Shown here: positions 46,088 through 54,878 of the stretch, one piece after another
How the letters are laid out: each line of letters opens with the position of its first letter
Numbering within the stretch: the stretch's first letter is position 1
Assembly (NCBI GenBank): GCA_050253255.1
Contig: JBFWJK010000001.1
Coordinates: 1-64,000 of the forward strand
Direction of reading: 5' to 3'
Source of the DNA: JACKCP01 sp050253255
GTDB taxonomy: Bacteria > Desulfobacterota > Desulfobacteria > Desulfobacterales > JACKCP01
DNA: 64,000 nt
Made by a program: the position numbers and the translations under genes
Notes under the pieces: model-generated
Databases searched by the model: none
Told to the model about the DNA's origin: nothing
The model's input: the letters and a program-made list of their open reading frames with translations, nothing else

Positions 46088-46579
46088 TTATGTGTTTTGA
46101 AAAAGGAAGGACAGCTGGTTTCTTTTTTCATTACCCATATCAATGAATTTTACACCGAATCCGGGAATGATAATTTTTTTTTCGGGCATACCAGTATTTG
46201 ACCAAACAACTTTTGCATCAAGTGAAATATTGTTTTTGTTTTTTATGAAAAAATTTATCTGTACTTTTTCATTAACTTCAATTCTTTTTCTGCATATAAT
46301 AAACGCACCCATAAAGCTTATGTCTTTTGTCCGACCTTTGAATATTTCCTCTGATCCATTGTTTCTTTTTATTTCAACAGTCAGATTTTTCATTTTTCTG
46401 TCGTAAAGTCTTTTGTTAATCGATTGTCCTGAGTTGTTTTCGATTTCTTCGTCCTTTTCATTTTCGGGGCTTTGGAGGGATAAAAATTTTTTTATCCCTT
46501 CAATCAGATTGGAGATAAGCCAGATAAATATTACGAGAAAAAAAATATAGGTAAATATTTCTAAAATTAGAGAATTCAT
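46088..46579 (-). CDS. Membrane-anchored PilZ domain protein
   Basis: 163 residues from the ATG at 46579, which has an AGAGGAG site; the longer frame from 46627 adds 16 residues without one. An N-terminal membrane helix (about 4-27) leads to an acidic linker and a PilZ domain with RLYDR and DISFMG, the two c-di-GMP-binding motifs. The barrel continues with AKVVWSNTG and IIPGFGVKFI. It is a likely c-di-GMP sensor at the inner membrane. It converges on mnmE. Confidence 0.82.
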   Translation of the reverse strand: MNSLILEIFTYIFFLVIFIWLISNLIEGIKKFLSLQSPENEKDEEIENNSGQSINKRLYDRKMKNLTVEIKRNNGSEEIFKGRTKDISFMGAFIICRKRIEVNEKVQINFFIKNKNNISLDAKVVWSNTGMPEKKIIIPGFGVKFIDMGNEKRNQLSFLFQNT

Positions 46580-46627
46580 ATTTCTCCTCTTAAAAATATA
46601 TTTTTGGATATATGAAGAGCCTATCAA

Positions 46628-46892
46628 AAATCAGGTTTCATTACTATAAATAAATAATAAATTTTGTTTCACGTGAAACAATAGAAACTTGAATAAAGAC
46701 AGTCTGTCTGATAAAAACTCAAGTGGAGGTTTTAGCGGAAAAAGGAATGTTGACTAAAATAGAATAACTGTAACAAGCAGTGTTTAGAAAACAGAGAATC
46801 TTTAAATACAAGAACTAAGCTGTTGCAATAAATATAAAAATTTATTTAAATGGCAGTTGTGTTTTTATTTATAAAATTTTAAGGAGTTTAAT
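46628..46892. other. Gap holding a parS site, no gene
   Basis: 265 bp between two divergent genes. It carries the second parS site. No coding frame or tRNA is evident. The flanking sequence is A+T-rich. Confidence 0.6.
46665..46680. promoter_or_regulatory. parS site upstream of the PilZ gene
   Basis: TGTTTCACGTGAAACA, a perfect copy of the same 16-mer found inside mnmE, 926 bp apart. Two intact copies so close together indicate a centromere-like region bound by ParB. Confidence 0.9.
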
Positions 46893-47561
46893 TTGGATTT
46901 TACAAAATATTTTACAGCCTATGAAGAGCTGGCCGGTTCAGTCAATAAGGCATTCAAACAGATAGCAAATGATTTCCCAAAGGAAGTGAACTGCAGACCA
47001 GGGTGTTCTGACTGCTGTCATGCCTTGTTTGATCTGACTCTGATAGAAGCAATATATATCAGCAAAAAGTTCAGGGAAACATATACTGATGATATTAAAA
47101 GGCATCAAATTATTGACAGAGCGGCCGCAGCTGACAGGGAAATTTACAGGCTGAAGAAAAAAGCTTTTGATGACCAGAAAAACGGAGCATCAGATATTGA
47201 AATAATAGGCAAGATGGCTATGGAAAGGGTAAGATGCCCATTACTGAATAAAAATAATGAGTGCGATCTTTATGAATACAGACCGCTTAACTGCAGAGTC
47301 TATGGTGTTCCTACAGAAACAAGCGGAGCAAGCCATATATGCGGAAGAACAGGTTTTGTTCAGGGTGAGAAATACCCGACAATAAAGATGGACAGGCTTT
47401 ATGAATACCTCTATAAGATCTCCAGTGAAATGGTGAAAAATATGAATACAAAGTTCACCCGCATGGGAGATATGCTGATGCCTGTTTCTATGGCTATTAT
47501 GACAGATTTTGATGACAGATATCTTGGAATAGAAGAACCGGAAAAAAAAGCGGAAGAATAA
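46893..47561 (+). CDS. YkgJ-family cysteine-cluster protein
   Basis: 222 residues. A TTG start with AAGGAG seven bases upstream. The core Cys cluster is C34, C38, C41, C42 (NCRPGCSDCCHALF). A later CPLLNKNNECDLYEYRPLNCRVYGVP completes the YkgJ pattern (zinc- or iron-chelating). It differs from the larger paralogue at 4.6 kb by a shorter core and a C-terminal acidic tail (IEEPEKKAEE). Function is not established. It stands alone before a strong terminator. Confidence 0.8.
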   Translation: MDFTKYFTAYEELAGSVNKAFKQIANDFPKEVNCRPGCSDCCHALFDLTLIEAIYISKKFRETYTDDIKRHQIIDRAAAADREIYRLKKKAFDDQKNGASDIEIIGKMAMERVRCPLLNKNNECDLYEYRPLNCRVYGVPTETSGASHICGRTGFVQGEKYPTIKMDRLYEYLYKISSEMVKNMNTKFTRMGDMLMPVSMAIMTDFDDRYLGIEEPEKKAEE

Positions 47562-47572
47562 AAGATTTTATA

Positions 47573-47607
47573 AAGAACTGACAGATATTTGTAATCTGTC
47601 AGTTCTT
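47573..47607. terminator. Bidirectional terminator between YkgJ paralogue and rubredoxin-DUF2231 gene
   Basis: AAGAACTGACAGAT (47573-47586) and ATCTGTCAGTTCTT (47594-47607), a perfect 14-bp stem with a 7-nt loop. Confidence 0.75.
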
Positions 47608-47653
47608 ATGAATAACAATATAATTCTATTATAAGTCTGATCAGAAAAAAATA

Positions 47654-48262
47654 TTAGTCCTTAAACACAAATTTTCCCCCAATATGACCTGCAATACCAG
47701 CAGCTCCAAGCATTATCAGATGAAGAACAAGATAAAATCCACCGCCAGCATCAGGAGAAAAACTCTTCCATAAAGTGAGAATACAGCTTAAGCCAGCAAC
47801 AAAGGCAGCAGAAGCTATTTTAGCCTTGAAAATTCCAGTAAAGGCCTTTCTGTATCTGTTTATCCACTCAACATAACCTGTGTAAAGAACAACCGGCATA
47901 AAAATGAAAACAAGACTGATGTTGTAATATGCAGCTGTGACAAGCGATTCATTTCCAAAAAGAGAACCTGCAAAAAGAAGAAAAACAGCTACAGGTATTA
48001 CACCATTTGGAATATGAACAGAAATTGGGTGGAGATGGTGATCCAGTATGGCCTGATCTATTATTGCTCTAAAACCGGAAGCTCTGTTTTCTTCAGAACT
48101 TTCCTGATTAACGCTTTGTTCTGGTTCAGAAGATACTTTTTCTTCATTATCATTTTTGATCAAAGTAAAAGCAGATTTGTCAGCACCGCATACAGGACAG
48201 GTTTCCGGAGGCTCTTCTCCGGTGTGGACATAACCGCAGACCGAACATTCCCATTGTTTCAT
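47654..48262 (-). CDS. Rubredoxin domain fused to DUF2231-type membrane domain
   Basis: 202 residues. The rubredoxin-type iron site is C6, C9 (WECSVCGY) and C22, C25 (TCPVCGADKSAF). A Glu/Ser-rich linker leads to a membrane domain of about four helices beginning HPISVHIPNGVIPVAVFLLFAG, typical of DUF2231. The rubredoxin part would sit in the cytoplasm and could pass electrons to or from a membrane redox partner. Role inferred only. It has AAGGAG before the start. Confidence 0.85.
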   Translation of the reverse strand: MKQWECSVCGYVHTGEEPPETCPVCGADKSAFTLIKNDNEEKVSSEPEQSVNQESSEENRASGFRAIIDQAILDHHLHPISVHIPNGVIPVAVFLLFAGSLFGNESLVTAAYYNISLVFIFMPVVLYTGYVEWINRYRKAFTGIFKAKIASAAFVAGLSCILTLWKSFSPDAGGGFYLVLHLIMLGAAGIAGHIGGKFVFKD

Positions 48263-48536
48263 TGAATAAACTCCTTATTAAATTTTTAAATTCCAGCAAA
48301 TATAAAAATAAATTTGATAAATTTTACTTTATCAGTTTTGTTTCAGCAAAGAAATTTATTGCAAATACGGAATCATAAATAAACTGAAATTCAGGACTGA
48401 GTTCATAAAAAAGAAGAATAAATTTCTGGTTTTCAGATGATTATTATATTATGTTCCAATAAAAAATTAATGATTTATGTAAAATTATAATCATTGATTT
48501 TTCTTAACAATAACTATTCAAAAATTCAAAGTAAAA

Positions 48537-48956
48537 ATGAAAGAAATAATTTCAGCCTTCAGAAACAACGACATATTCAAAGACTTTAACAACAATGAAC
48601 TGTGGCAGCTCGCAGGTGAAATGGAAAAAGAGGTTTATGTTTCCGGCGAAAAGCTTTTCAGTGCAGATGAAAAGGCTTCAAATATATATATTCTGATAGA
48701 CGGCCATTTTCTGGTTCATCTTCCCGATAAAAGAGCATTTACTCTTATGAATCCGGGTGACATTATAGGAACAGAACCTTTTCTTGATAAAAGTTTTTAT
48801 GTGACCACATGCACATGTCTTTCGAAAAAAGGAGTCTGCGGAGTTCTTACAGGAAAGACACTTGTTAATGTGGAAAAAAGATATGCATCGATAAATTCGA
48901 AACTCATACGATTGAAAAACGAATTTTTATCCAAAACCAAATATTTTAAGAGATAA
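48537..48956 (+). CDS. Cyclic nucleotide-binding (CRP-like) sensory domain protein
   Basis: 139 residues, one cNMP-binding domain with the typical opening FKDFNNNELWQLAGEMEKEVYVSGEKLFSADEKASNIYILIDG in pieces (about 14-56) and NPGDIIGTEPFL (about 82-93). There is no DNA-binding helix-turn-helix after it, so it is not a transcription factor of the CRP type. It precedes two subunits of a sodium-pump decarboxylase and may be co-transcribed. Ligand unknown. Confidence 0.75.
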   Translation: MKEIISAFRNNDIFKDFNNNELWQLAGEMEKEVYVSGEKLFSADEKASNIYILIDGHFLVHLPDKRAFTLMNPGDIIGTEPFLDKSFYVTTCTCLSKKGVCGVLTGKTLVNVEKRYASINSKLIRLKNEFLSKTKYFKR

Positions 48957-48957
48957 A

Positions 48958-49350
48958 ATGGAAATAAACCCTTTTTTATTTGCAGCTTCAGGATTGTTTA
49001 TCGTTTTTTCGGGGCTGACATTTTTATCCTTTGCGGTTTCAAAGATTCATAAAATTTTATTTTTTTTTGAAAATATAAGTTTGAAAAAGATTAAGGAAAA
49101 AAAAATAAAGGCACCTGCTCTTACTAAAAACATCACTACGGAAACAAAAAAATTATTTTATCTTTCAGGGGATAAAAAAGATTCGTTTTATCTTCCTGAT
49201 CTGATAGAAAAAGCCTTGATGAACGGCCAGGAAAATCCATGGATAATCATAGATTTTCTGATCAAAAAAAATCTAATATGCGCTGATGAGACAGGAAAGT
49301 TTTTCTGGAACGATAAATCATCTTGCTGGAAACAAATTTTTAAAAAGTGA
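48958..49350 (+). CDS. OadG-like gamma subunit of a sodium-translocating decarboxylase
   Basis: 130 residues. One N-terminal membrane helix (LFAASGLFIVFSGLTFLSFAV) followed by a Lys-rich segment, as in gamma subunits of oxaloacetate/malonyl-type decarboxylases. The C-terminal 60 residues (LPDLIEKALMNGQENPW...) are not typical and may bind a partner. It starts two bases after the cNMP-binding gene and ends six bases before the beta-subunit gene. The beta neighbour makes the call; alone it would be an unknown membrane protein. Confidence 0.6.
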   Translation: MEINPFLFAASGLFIVFSGLTFLSFAVSKIHKILFFFENISLKKIKEKKIKAPALTKNITTETKKLFYLSGDKKDSFYLPDLIEKALMNGQENPWIIIDFLIKKNLICADETGKFFWNDKSSCWKQIFKK

Positions 49351-49356
49351 AGAAAA

Positions 49357-50493
49357 TTGGAAAATATTTTATTCTCGTTTATAGAAAACACAGGATTGTA
49401 TTATCTGACATACAAGCATTTTATAATGCTTTTGATAGCGTTTTTTTTTCTTTATCTGGGCATTTTCAGAAAATATGAACCACTGCTTCTGGTGCCCATA
49501 TCCTTTGGAATGATAATAGGGAATCTTCCGGCTCCTGCATCAATGTCGCTTGGGGTATATAATGAAGGAAGCGTTCTTTATTATCTTTATCAGGGAGTAT
49601 CTCAGGGAGTATATCCTCCTCTGATATTTATCGGCATAGGCGCAATGGCAGATTTTTCCTATATACTTTCAAGGCCGGTACTTATTTTGCTTGGAGCGGC
49701 TGCACAGGCTGGAATTTTCATTACTTTTTTAGGGGCATATTTTCTTGGCTTTTCTCCCCAGGAATCTGCTGCAATAGGGATAATCGGAGGAGCGGACGGG
49801 CCGACAGCAATTTTTCTTACTTCAAAGCTTGCTCCCGAACTTATAGGTCCTATAGCTGTTGCAGCTTATTCGTATATGGCTCTTGTCCCGGTAATTCAGC
49901 CTCCGGTAATGAAGCTTCTCACCAGTAAAAAAGAGAGAATGATTACAATGAGGTCTGATTTCAGGGAAATTTCAAAAAAGGAAAAAGTTATTTTTCCGGT
50001 TGCAGCTCTCGTTCTTTGCTGTCTTATAGCTCCGGGTGCTCTTCCTCTGCTTGGAATGCTCTTTCTTGGAAACCTGTTAAAAGAAGCGGAAGTGACAAAC
50101 AGACTTGCTGAAGCAGCAAAAGGTCCGTTAATCGATATAGTAACCATTCTTCTTGGAATAAGCGTAGGGGCAAGCACTCAGGCAGATGTTTTTCTCACAA
50201 AAAAATCTGTTGTAATATTTATATTGGGAGTTATTTCCTTTGCAATTGCAACAATGTGCGGAATTTTGTTTGCAAAATTGATGAATATGTTTTTAAAAGA
50301 AAAGATAAATCCATTGATCGGTGCTGCAGGGGTCTCAGCAGTACCTGACTCTGCAAGGGTTGCTCAGATGGTTGCATCAAAGGAAAATCCGGGAAACTAT
50401 ATTTTAATGCATGCAATGGCACCAAATATTTCCGGTGTAATTGGCTCGGCCATAGCAGCCGGAGTTATGTGGAGTCTGATTGGTAAGTTTTAA
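49357..50493 (+). CDS. Sodium ion-translocating decarboxylase beta subunit (OadB/MmdB/GcdB family)
   Basis: 378 residues, about nine to eleven membrane helices. It has a TTG start. The key sodium-binding region GIIGGADGPTAIFLTSKLAP (about 141-160), with the essential Asp, and the late AAGVSAVPDSARVAQ block are intact. This subunit couples decarboxylation of a carboxybiotin to Na+ export. No carboxyltransferase alpha subunit or biotin protein is in the window, so substrate is unknown and the partner must be encoded elsewhere. Confidence 0.87.
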   Translation: MENILFSFIENTGLYYLTYKHFIMLLIAFFFLYLGIFRKYEPLLLVPISFGMIIGNLPAPASMSLGVYNEGSVLYYLYQGVSQGVYPPLIFIGIGAMADFSYILSRPVLILLGAAAQAGIFITFLGAYFLGFSPQESAAIGIIGGADGPTAIFLTSKLAPELIGPIAVAAYSYMALVPVIQPPVMKLLTSKKERMITMRSDFREISKKEKVIFPVAALVLCCLIAPGALPLLGMLFLGNLLKEAEVTNRLAEAAKGPLIDIVTILLGISVGASTQADVFLTKKSVVIFILGVISFAIATMCGILFAKLMNMFLKEKINPLIGAAGVSAVPDSARVAQMVASKENPGNYILMHAMAPNISGVIGSAIAAGVMWSLIGKF

Positions 50494-50531
50494 ATATAAA
50501 CATAAAAATAAATAAGTCTGGAGGATTTTAA

Positions 50532-51296
50532 ATGATTAAAGAAAGAATTGAAGACAATATTCTTATAGCTGTTTTAACAGACGGTAAAACTAACTCAATT
50601 GATTTTGAAACTTTAAAGCAGATCGATGCCTGCGTTGAAAAAGTCAATAATGATGACAATATAAAAGGTCTTGTTCTGACAGGGGAAGGAAAGTTTTTTT
50701 CAAGCGGATTTAATCTTCCAATGTTTCTTGGATTCAAGGATGTGGATGAAGCAGTTGATTTTTTCAATCAGGAAGAAGAAATGCTTGTCAACTATTTCAT
50801 GTGCAAAAAACCTGTTGTATGTGCAATGAACGGACATTCTGCTGCTGCAGGCATGATCTTTGCCATGGCTTCAGATTACAGAATTGTTTCAGATCATCCA
50901 AAAATCAAGCTTGGAATGAGTGAAATAAAAATCGGACTTCCTCTTACTCTTGCACAGTCGCAGATAATGAGGTTTGGTCTTGATACAGATAAAAAATTCA
51001 GAGATATAATGTATTTTGGTGAAATGTACGGACCTGAAAAATCAAAGGAAATGGGTCTTGTTGATGAGGTTGTTGCTGCAGATGAGCTTCTCAACAGAGC
51101 CAAGGCTATTGTCTCCTTATGGATTGATACTCCAAACCGTCCTTTCATAAGAATGAAAGAAGTTCTTAAAAAAGAATTTGCGGAAAAAATTCAGAAAAGA
51201 CTCAAGGAAGAAAACTGGCAGGAGGGAATGACCTGCTTTTTTGAAAAAGATGTAAGAGATATTCTTTCTTTTGTTCAGGCAGGTCTTGATAGATAA
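50532..51296 (+). CDS. Enoyl-CoA hydratase/isomerase family protein
   Basis: 254 residues, full crotonase fold. The oxyanion-hole pattern is intact at SSGFNLPMFL and NGHSAAAGMIFAMASDYRI. GMSEIKIGLPLTLAQSQI follows. Residues normally supplying the catalytic Glu pair are not clear, so it may be an isomerase rather than a hydratase. GGAGG ribosome binding site. The MarR and acyl-CoA dehydrogenase neighbours suggest acyl-CoA breakdown. Confidence 0.85.
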   Translation: MIKERIEDNILIAVLTDGKTNSIDFETLKQIDACVEKVNNDDNIKGLVLTGEGKFFSSGFNLPMFLGFKDVDEAVDFFNQEEEMLVNYFMCKKPVVCAMNGHSAAAGMIFAMASDYRIVSDHPKIKLGMSEIKIGLPLTLAQSQIMRFGLDTDKKFRDIMYFGEMYGPEKSKEMGLVDEVVAADELLNRAKAIVSLWIDTPNRPFIRMKEVLKKEFAEKIQKRLKEENWQEGMTCFFEKDVRDILSFVQAGLDR

Positions 51297-51307
51297 TTTA
51301 TTATTCT

Positions 51308-51361
51308 GTGCAGGAAATTTATCAAACCAAGTTGTCAATGGTGATTTTTCCTGCACTTTTT
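51308..51361 (+). terminator. Terminator after the enoyl-CoA hydratase gene
   Basis: GTGCAGGAAA (51308-51317) and TTTCCTGCAC (51347-51356) with a long loop, followed by TTTTT. Confidence 0.6.
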
Positions 51362-51411
51362 CAACTTAATTTCTGCCTTATCAAGGTAAAAAAAACATTG
51401 CGGAGCATTAA

Positions 51412-51840
51412 ATGGATTTACAGGATTGCATAGTTTTTCTTCTGGCAAAAAACTCTCAGGCCGGCTACAAATTCTGGGCTGATTATATTTCCGAATATAA
51501 TGTGACAACAGTTCAGGCAATGTTTCTTATTCTTCTTAACAGGCAGGACGGAATAACTTCACGTGAAATGAGCTCTCTGGTCAGGCTGGACAGTGCAACG
51601 GTTTCAGGAATAGTGGACAGACTGGCAGCCCTTGAACTTGTTGAAAGAAGACCAAGTCCGACAGACAGACGTTCCACTCTTATTTACCTGAAAGAAGACG
51701 GCAGAAAAAAAGGAGCTGTCCTTGACAGGCTTTTCGAACAGGCTCATAAAGATTTTTTATCCTCACTTACAGATGAAGAAGAAAGTTTTTTAAGAAATAT
51801 TTTGAAAAGACTTTTGGAGAAGCATTCAGGTCTTGTATAG
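51412..51840 (+). CDS. MarR-family transcriptional regulator
   Basis: 142 residues. A winged helix DNA-binding domain is visible: TVQAMFLILLNRQDGITSREMSSLVRLDSATVSGIVDRLAALELVERRPSPTDRRST in pieces (about 35-90). MarR proteins usually repress a nearby operon and release DNA on ligand binding, often an aromatic acid or acyl-CoA. It precedes the acyl-CoA dehydrogenase by about 150 bp; a perfect palindrome in between is a natural operator. Confidence 0.88.
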   Translation: MDLQDCIVFLLAKNSQAGYKFWADYISEYNVTTVQAMFLILLNRQDGITSREMSSLVRLDSATVSGIVDRLAALELVERRPSPTDRRSTLIYLKEDGRKKGAVLDRLFEQAHKDFLSSLTDEEESFLRNILKRLLEKHSGLV

Positions 51841-51926
51841 AATCAGTACTCAGCAGATTTAATCAATCAGGTTTTTAAAAAAAAACAAAAAAATCAATTT
51901 CTAATATTGATTTTATATTAATTTAT

Positions 51927-51938
51927 CTTGTATACAAG
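51927..51938. promoter_or_regulatory. Candidate MarR operator
   Basis: CTTGTATACAAG, a perfect 12-bp palindrome, lies 54 bp before the acyl-CoA dehydrogenase start and after the MarR gene. It is an operator-like site for the adjacent MarR regulator; binding is inferred. Confidence 0.5.
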
Positions 51939-51991
51939 TTAATTGTATGGAAGATAATTTTTTAAACCAATATATAAAAGGGGAGATAAAA

Positions 51992-53695
51992 ATGATTCTT
52001 TTCAATCCCAAAGAGCACAACATAAAATACAGTGATGAAAAAACACGAGACATGATGCAGAAGGTAATTGACTATTTTGAAGACAAGGGTCTCAAGTCAA
52101 TTAAAAAAGACTGGCATGAAAAGGTCTGGAACCATGATTTTGTAAAATTCATGAAAGAAAACCAGGTCATGGCAACTCTTATGACTCCTTCAGGATACGG
52201 AGCTGAAGATTCAAGATGGGATACTTTCAGGAACTCCATGTTTGCTGAAGTTTCCGCATTTTACGGGATCACATACTGGTATACATTCCAGGTTTCAATG
52301 CTTGGACTTGGACCAATCTGGATGGGATCGAACGAAGAAGTAAAAAACAAGACAGCAAAACTTCTTCAGGACGGTGAAGTATTTGCTTTCGGACTTTCAG
52401 AAAAAGAGCACGGAGCTGACATCTATTCATCTGATATGATGCTTTATCCTCAGGAAGACGGAACATACAAGGCAAACGGGGATAAGTACTACATTGGAAA
52501 CGGAAACGAAGCAGCCATTGCTTCAACATTTGGTAAAATTGCAGACAGCGGTGAATATGTATTTTTTGCTGCAAACAGCAAGCATGAAAAATATGAGTGC
52601 GTTAAAAATACAGTTAATGAGCAAAATTATGTTGCTGAGTATGTTCTTCACGATTATCCGATCACAGAAGCAGACATAATGGAAAAAGGCCCTAAAGCCT
52701 GGGATAACATGCTCAACACCATCAACGTATGTAAATTCAACCTTGGATGGGGTTCTCTTGGACTTGCAACCCATGCATTCTATGAAGCCATCTCCCATGC
52801 TGCGGGAAGAAATCTTTACGGCAAATATGTAACAGACTTTCCACATGTAAAAAGAATTTTTGTGGATTCCTACAGCCGTCTTATTGCAATGAAAGTATTT
52901 TCTGAAAGAGCAATAGACTACATGAGATCAGGAAGCGAAAAAGACAGAAGATATCTTCTTTTCAACCCAATGGTTAAGATGAAGGTTACAAGAGAAGGTG
53001 AAGGGGTTGTTCAGGCTCTGTGGGATGTTATTGCAGCCAAGGGATTTGAGGCAGAGCCTTTCTTTGAAATTGCGGCCCATGAAACCCCAATGCTTCCAAA
53101 ACTTGAAGGTACTGTTCATGTGAATATGGCTCTTATCGTAAAATTTATGAACAACTACCTCTTTAATCCTGGTGAGTTCCCTGAAATCGGAAAAAGACAC
53201 GATACTGTAAATGACGATTTTCTTTTCAATCAGGGACCAACAAAAGGTCTTGGTTCAATTCAGTTCCATGATTACAGCAAGGCTTATGATTCAGCTGATA
53301 CTCCAAACCTTGCAGTTTTCAAAGAGCAGATAAAGGCATTCAGAAATTTCCTTATCAAGGCAACTCCTGATAAAAATCAGGCAAAAGATATTGATTATCT
53401 TCTTAATCTCGGAGATATTTTCTGCCTTATTCCTTATGGTCAGCTTATCCTTGAAAACAAGGATCATATGGGAGTAACAGATGAGATGCTCGATCAGATT
53501 TTTGATTTCATGATAAGAGATTTTTCAAAATATGCTACAGATCTTATGATGAAGCCAAGCAACAGTGATGATCAGAGAGAGCTTGCAAAAGCAATCTTGA
53601 GATCACCTGTTCCAAACCCGGAAAGATTCAATAAAATCTGGGATGAAGTATACAGCCTTAAAGATGCATACAGAATGAAAGATCAGGATTTTTAA
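51992..53695 (+). CDS. Acyl-CoA dehydrogenase, long form
   Basis: 567 residues from the ATG at 51992, which has a GGGGAG site; a start at 51947 has none. The fold is recognisable by FAFGLSEKEHGADIYSS and KYYIGNGNEAAIAS (FAD- and substrate-binding region), and the flavin-contact and catalytic region KLEGTVHVNMAL. The family normally has about 380-400 residues; the extra C-terminal 150 residues and internal insertions resemble larger forms seen in anaerobes. The substrate is unknown. Likely under control of the neighbouring MarR regulator. Confidence 0.85.
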   Translation: MILFNPKEHNIKYSDEKTRDMMQKVIDYFEDKGLKSIKKDWHEKVWNHDFVKFMKENQVMATLMTPSGYGAEDSRWDTFRNSMFAEVSAFYGITYWYTFQVSMLGLGPIWMGSNEEVKNKTAKLLQDGEVFAFGLSEKEHGADIYSSDMMLYPQEDGTYKANGDKYYIGNGNEAAIASTFGKIADSGEYVFFAANSKHEKYECVKNTVNEQNYVAEYVLHDYPITEADIMEKGPKAWDNMLNTINVCKFNLGWGSLGLATHAFYEAISHAAGRNLYGKYVTDFPHVKRIFVDSYSRLIAMKVFSERAIDYMRSGSEKDRRYLLFNPMVKMKVTREGEGVVQALWDVIAAKGFEAEPFFEIAAHETPMLPKLEGTVHVNMALIVKFMNNYLFNPGEFPEIGKRHDTVNDDFLFNQGPTKGLGSIQFHDYSKAYDSADTPNLAVFKEQIKAFRNFLIKATPDKNQAKDIDYLLNLGDIFCLIPYGQLILENKDHMGVTDEMLDQIFDFMIRDFSKYATDLMMKPSNSDDQRELAKAILRSPVPNPERFNKIWDEVYSLKDAYRMKDQDF

Positions 53696-53714
53696 GTAAA
53701 TCTTCTCCATAAAG

Positions 53715-53749
53715 AAATAAGGCTTCTGAAAAAATCAGAAGCCTTATTT
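53715..53749. terminator. Bidirectional terminator after the acyl-CoA dehydrogenase gene
   Basis: AAATAAGGCTTCTGA (53715-53729) and TCAGAAGCCTTATTT (53735-53749), a 15-bp stem with a 5-nt loop. It also serves the converging regulator gene. Confidence 0.85.
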
Positions 53750-53777
53750 ACTTTGCCTGTGGTTAGCAATTAATGCC

Positions 53778-54674
53778 TTATTCCTGAAAAAGATTTGTTC
53801 TTGCAAGATTTCTGACCGCAAGAACAGCAGGGTGCTTAAGACGCCGCTCATGCGAGACAGCGAAAAATTTTATGGTTTCAACCCTTGAGCTTCCTAAGAC
53901 CATAACCCCGTACTGTCTGACAACTTCCTCTGCAATTACAGACGGAACCGGAAAAACCCCAAGCCCTGAATGTCCAAAAGCCTTAAGAAGAGAAGTGTCT
54001 TCAAATTCTGCAACAATTTTGGGTCTGAGCTGATTTTTTGAAAGCCACTGGTTTACAACAGCTCTTAAAGATGTTCCTTCTGAGGGCATAAGGAAAGGTG
54101 CGTTTTGAAGTGATTGCGGAAAATTTTCCTTTAAAGCTTTGTAAAGAGAAGGACTAGCGCAAAAACTCACACCTGACTGCCCCAGCTCATGATTGTAAGC
54201 CTTTACTCCAAGTTCCCTGGGCAGAGTCTGATCTGCAATTACAAGGTCAAGATGATGAATTGCAAGCTCGCCGAAAAGCCGGTCAGGCTTGTCATTATGG
54301 CAGATAAGCCGGATTGGCTCTGAAAGATTAACTGCTGCACTCAGCAGCTGATATGCCATGGATTTTGGAACAGTATCCACAACTCCGACTCTGAAAAAAA
54401 AACCTTCACTTACAGCACCGTCCCTTACAAGAACTTCTATTTCATTGCCTATCTGAAAGATGTCATCGGCACGGGATAAAACAACTTCGCCCGCCTGTGT
54501 AAGTTCAAGCCTTTTCCCTACCCTTCTGAAAAGATGGGTATCCAGTGATTTTTCCAGTTCACCAACCTGGTGACTGATAGTCTGGGGAGTTATATTGAGC
54601 CGTTCGGAAGCGCGGATTACTCCCCCTGATTTAACGACATTCCAGAAATAATAAAGCTGTTTGTAGTTTAACAT
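53778..54674 (-). CDS. NhaR-like LysR family transcriptional activator
   Basis: 298 residues. The N terminus, LNYKQLYYFWNVVKSGGVIRASERLNITPQTISHQVGELE, is very close to NhaR, with the helix-turn-helix near 19-38. The effector domain follows NhaR in order (GVVDTVPKSMAYQLL, SEPIRLICHND, HHLDLVIADQTLP, FEDTSLLKAFG). NhaR activates nhaA, which is not nearby; here the divergent partner is the purE operon, so its target is probably that. The divergent gap of about 200 bp carries an A+T-rich imperfect dyad at 54703-54718. Confidence 0.82.
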   Translation of the reverse strand: MLNYKQLYYFWNVVKSGGVIRASERLNITPQTISHQVGELEKSLDTHLFRRVGKRLELTQAGEVVLSRADDIFQIGNEIEVLVRDGAVSEGFFFRVGVVDTVPKSMAYQLLSAAVNLSEPIRLICHNDKPDRLFGELAIHHLDLVIADQTLPRELGVKAYNHELGQSGVSFCASPSLYKALKENFPQSLQNAPFLMPSEGTSLRAVVNQWLSKNQLRPKIVAEFEDTSLLKAFGHSGLGVFPVPSVIAEEVVRQYGVMVLGSSRVETIKFFAVSHERRLKHPAVLAVRNLARTNLFQE

Positions 54675-54702
54675 TTTGTGAACCCGTTAGTAATTATCAG
54701 TT

Positions 54703-54718
54703 TATATCGAACAATATA
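54703..54718. promoter_or_regulatory. Possible LysR-type operator dyad
   Basis: TATATCGAACAATATA, an imperfect palindrome (5-bp arms, 6-bp centre) in the divergent promoter region, about 30 bp from the regulator start. Low confidence. Confidence 0.3.
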
Positions 54719-54878
54719 TCAAAATAATACGACTTTTATTTTATATTGGCAAGGTGTATAAAAATTTTCTCAAAACCTAAGAATGCTAATAAACAAGGTA
54801 TACAGCATTTTAAAAGCTGAATGTCGAAAAATATCGAAAAGACATGAAACTTATTATCAGTACAATGAAAGGATTGAG

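Noticed and set aside
51558..51567. TTCACGTGAA, similar to the centre of parS
   Set aside because: Only the central 11 of 16 bases match the parS consensus; it lies in the MarR coding region and the outer bases differ, so a ParB site is unlikely.
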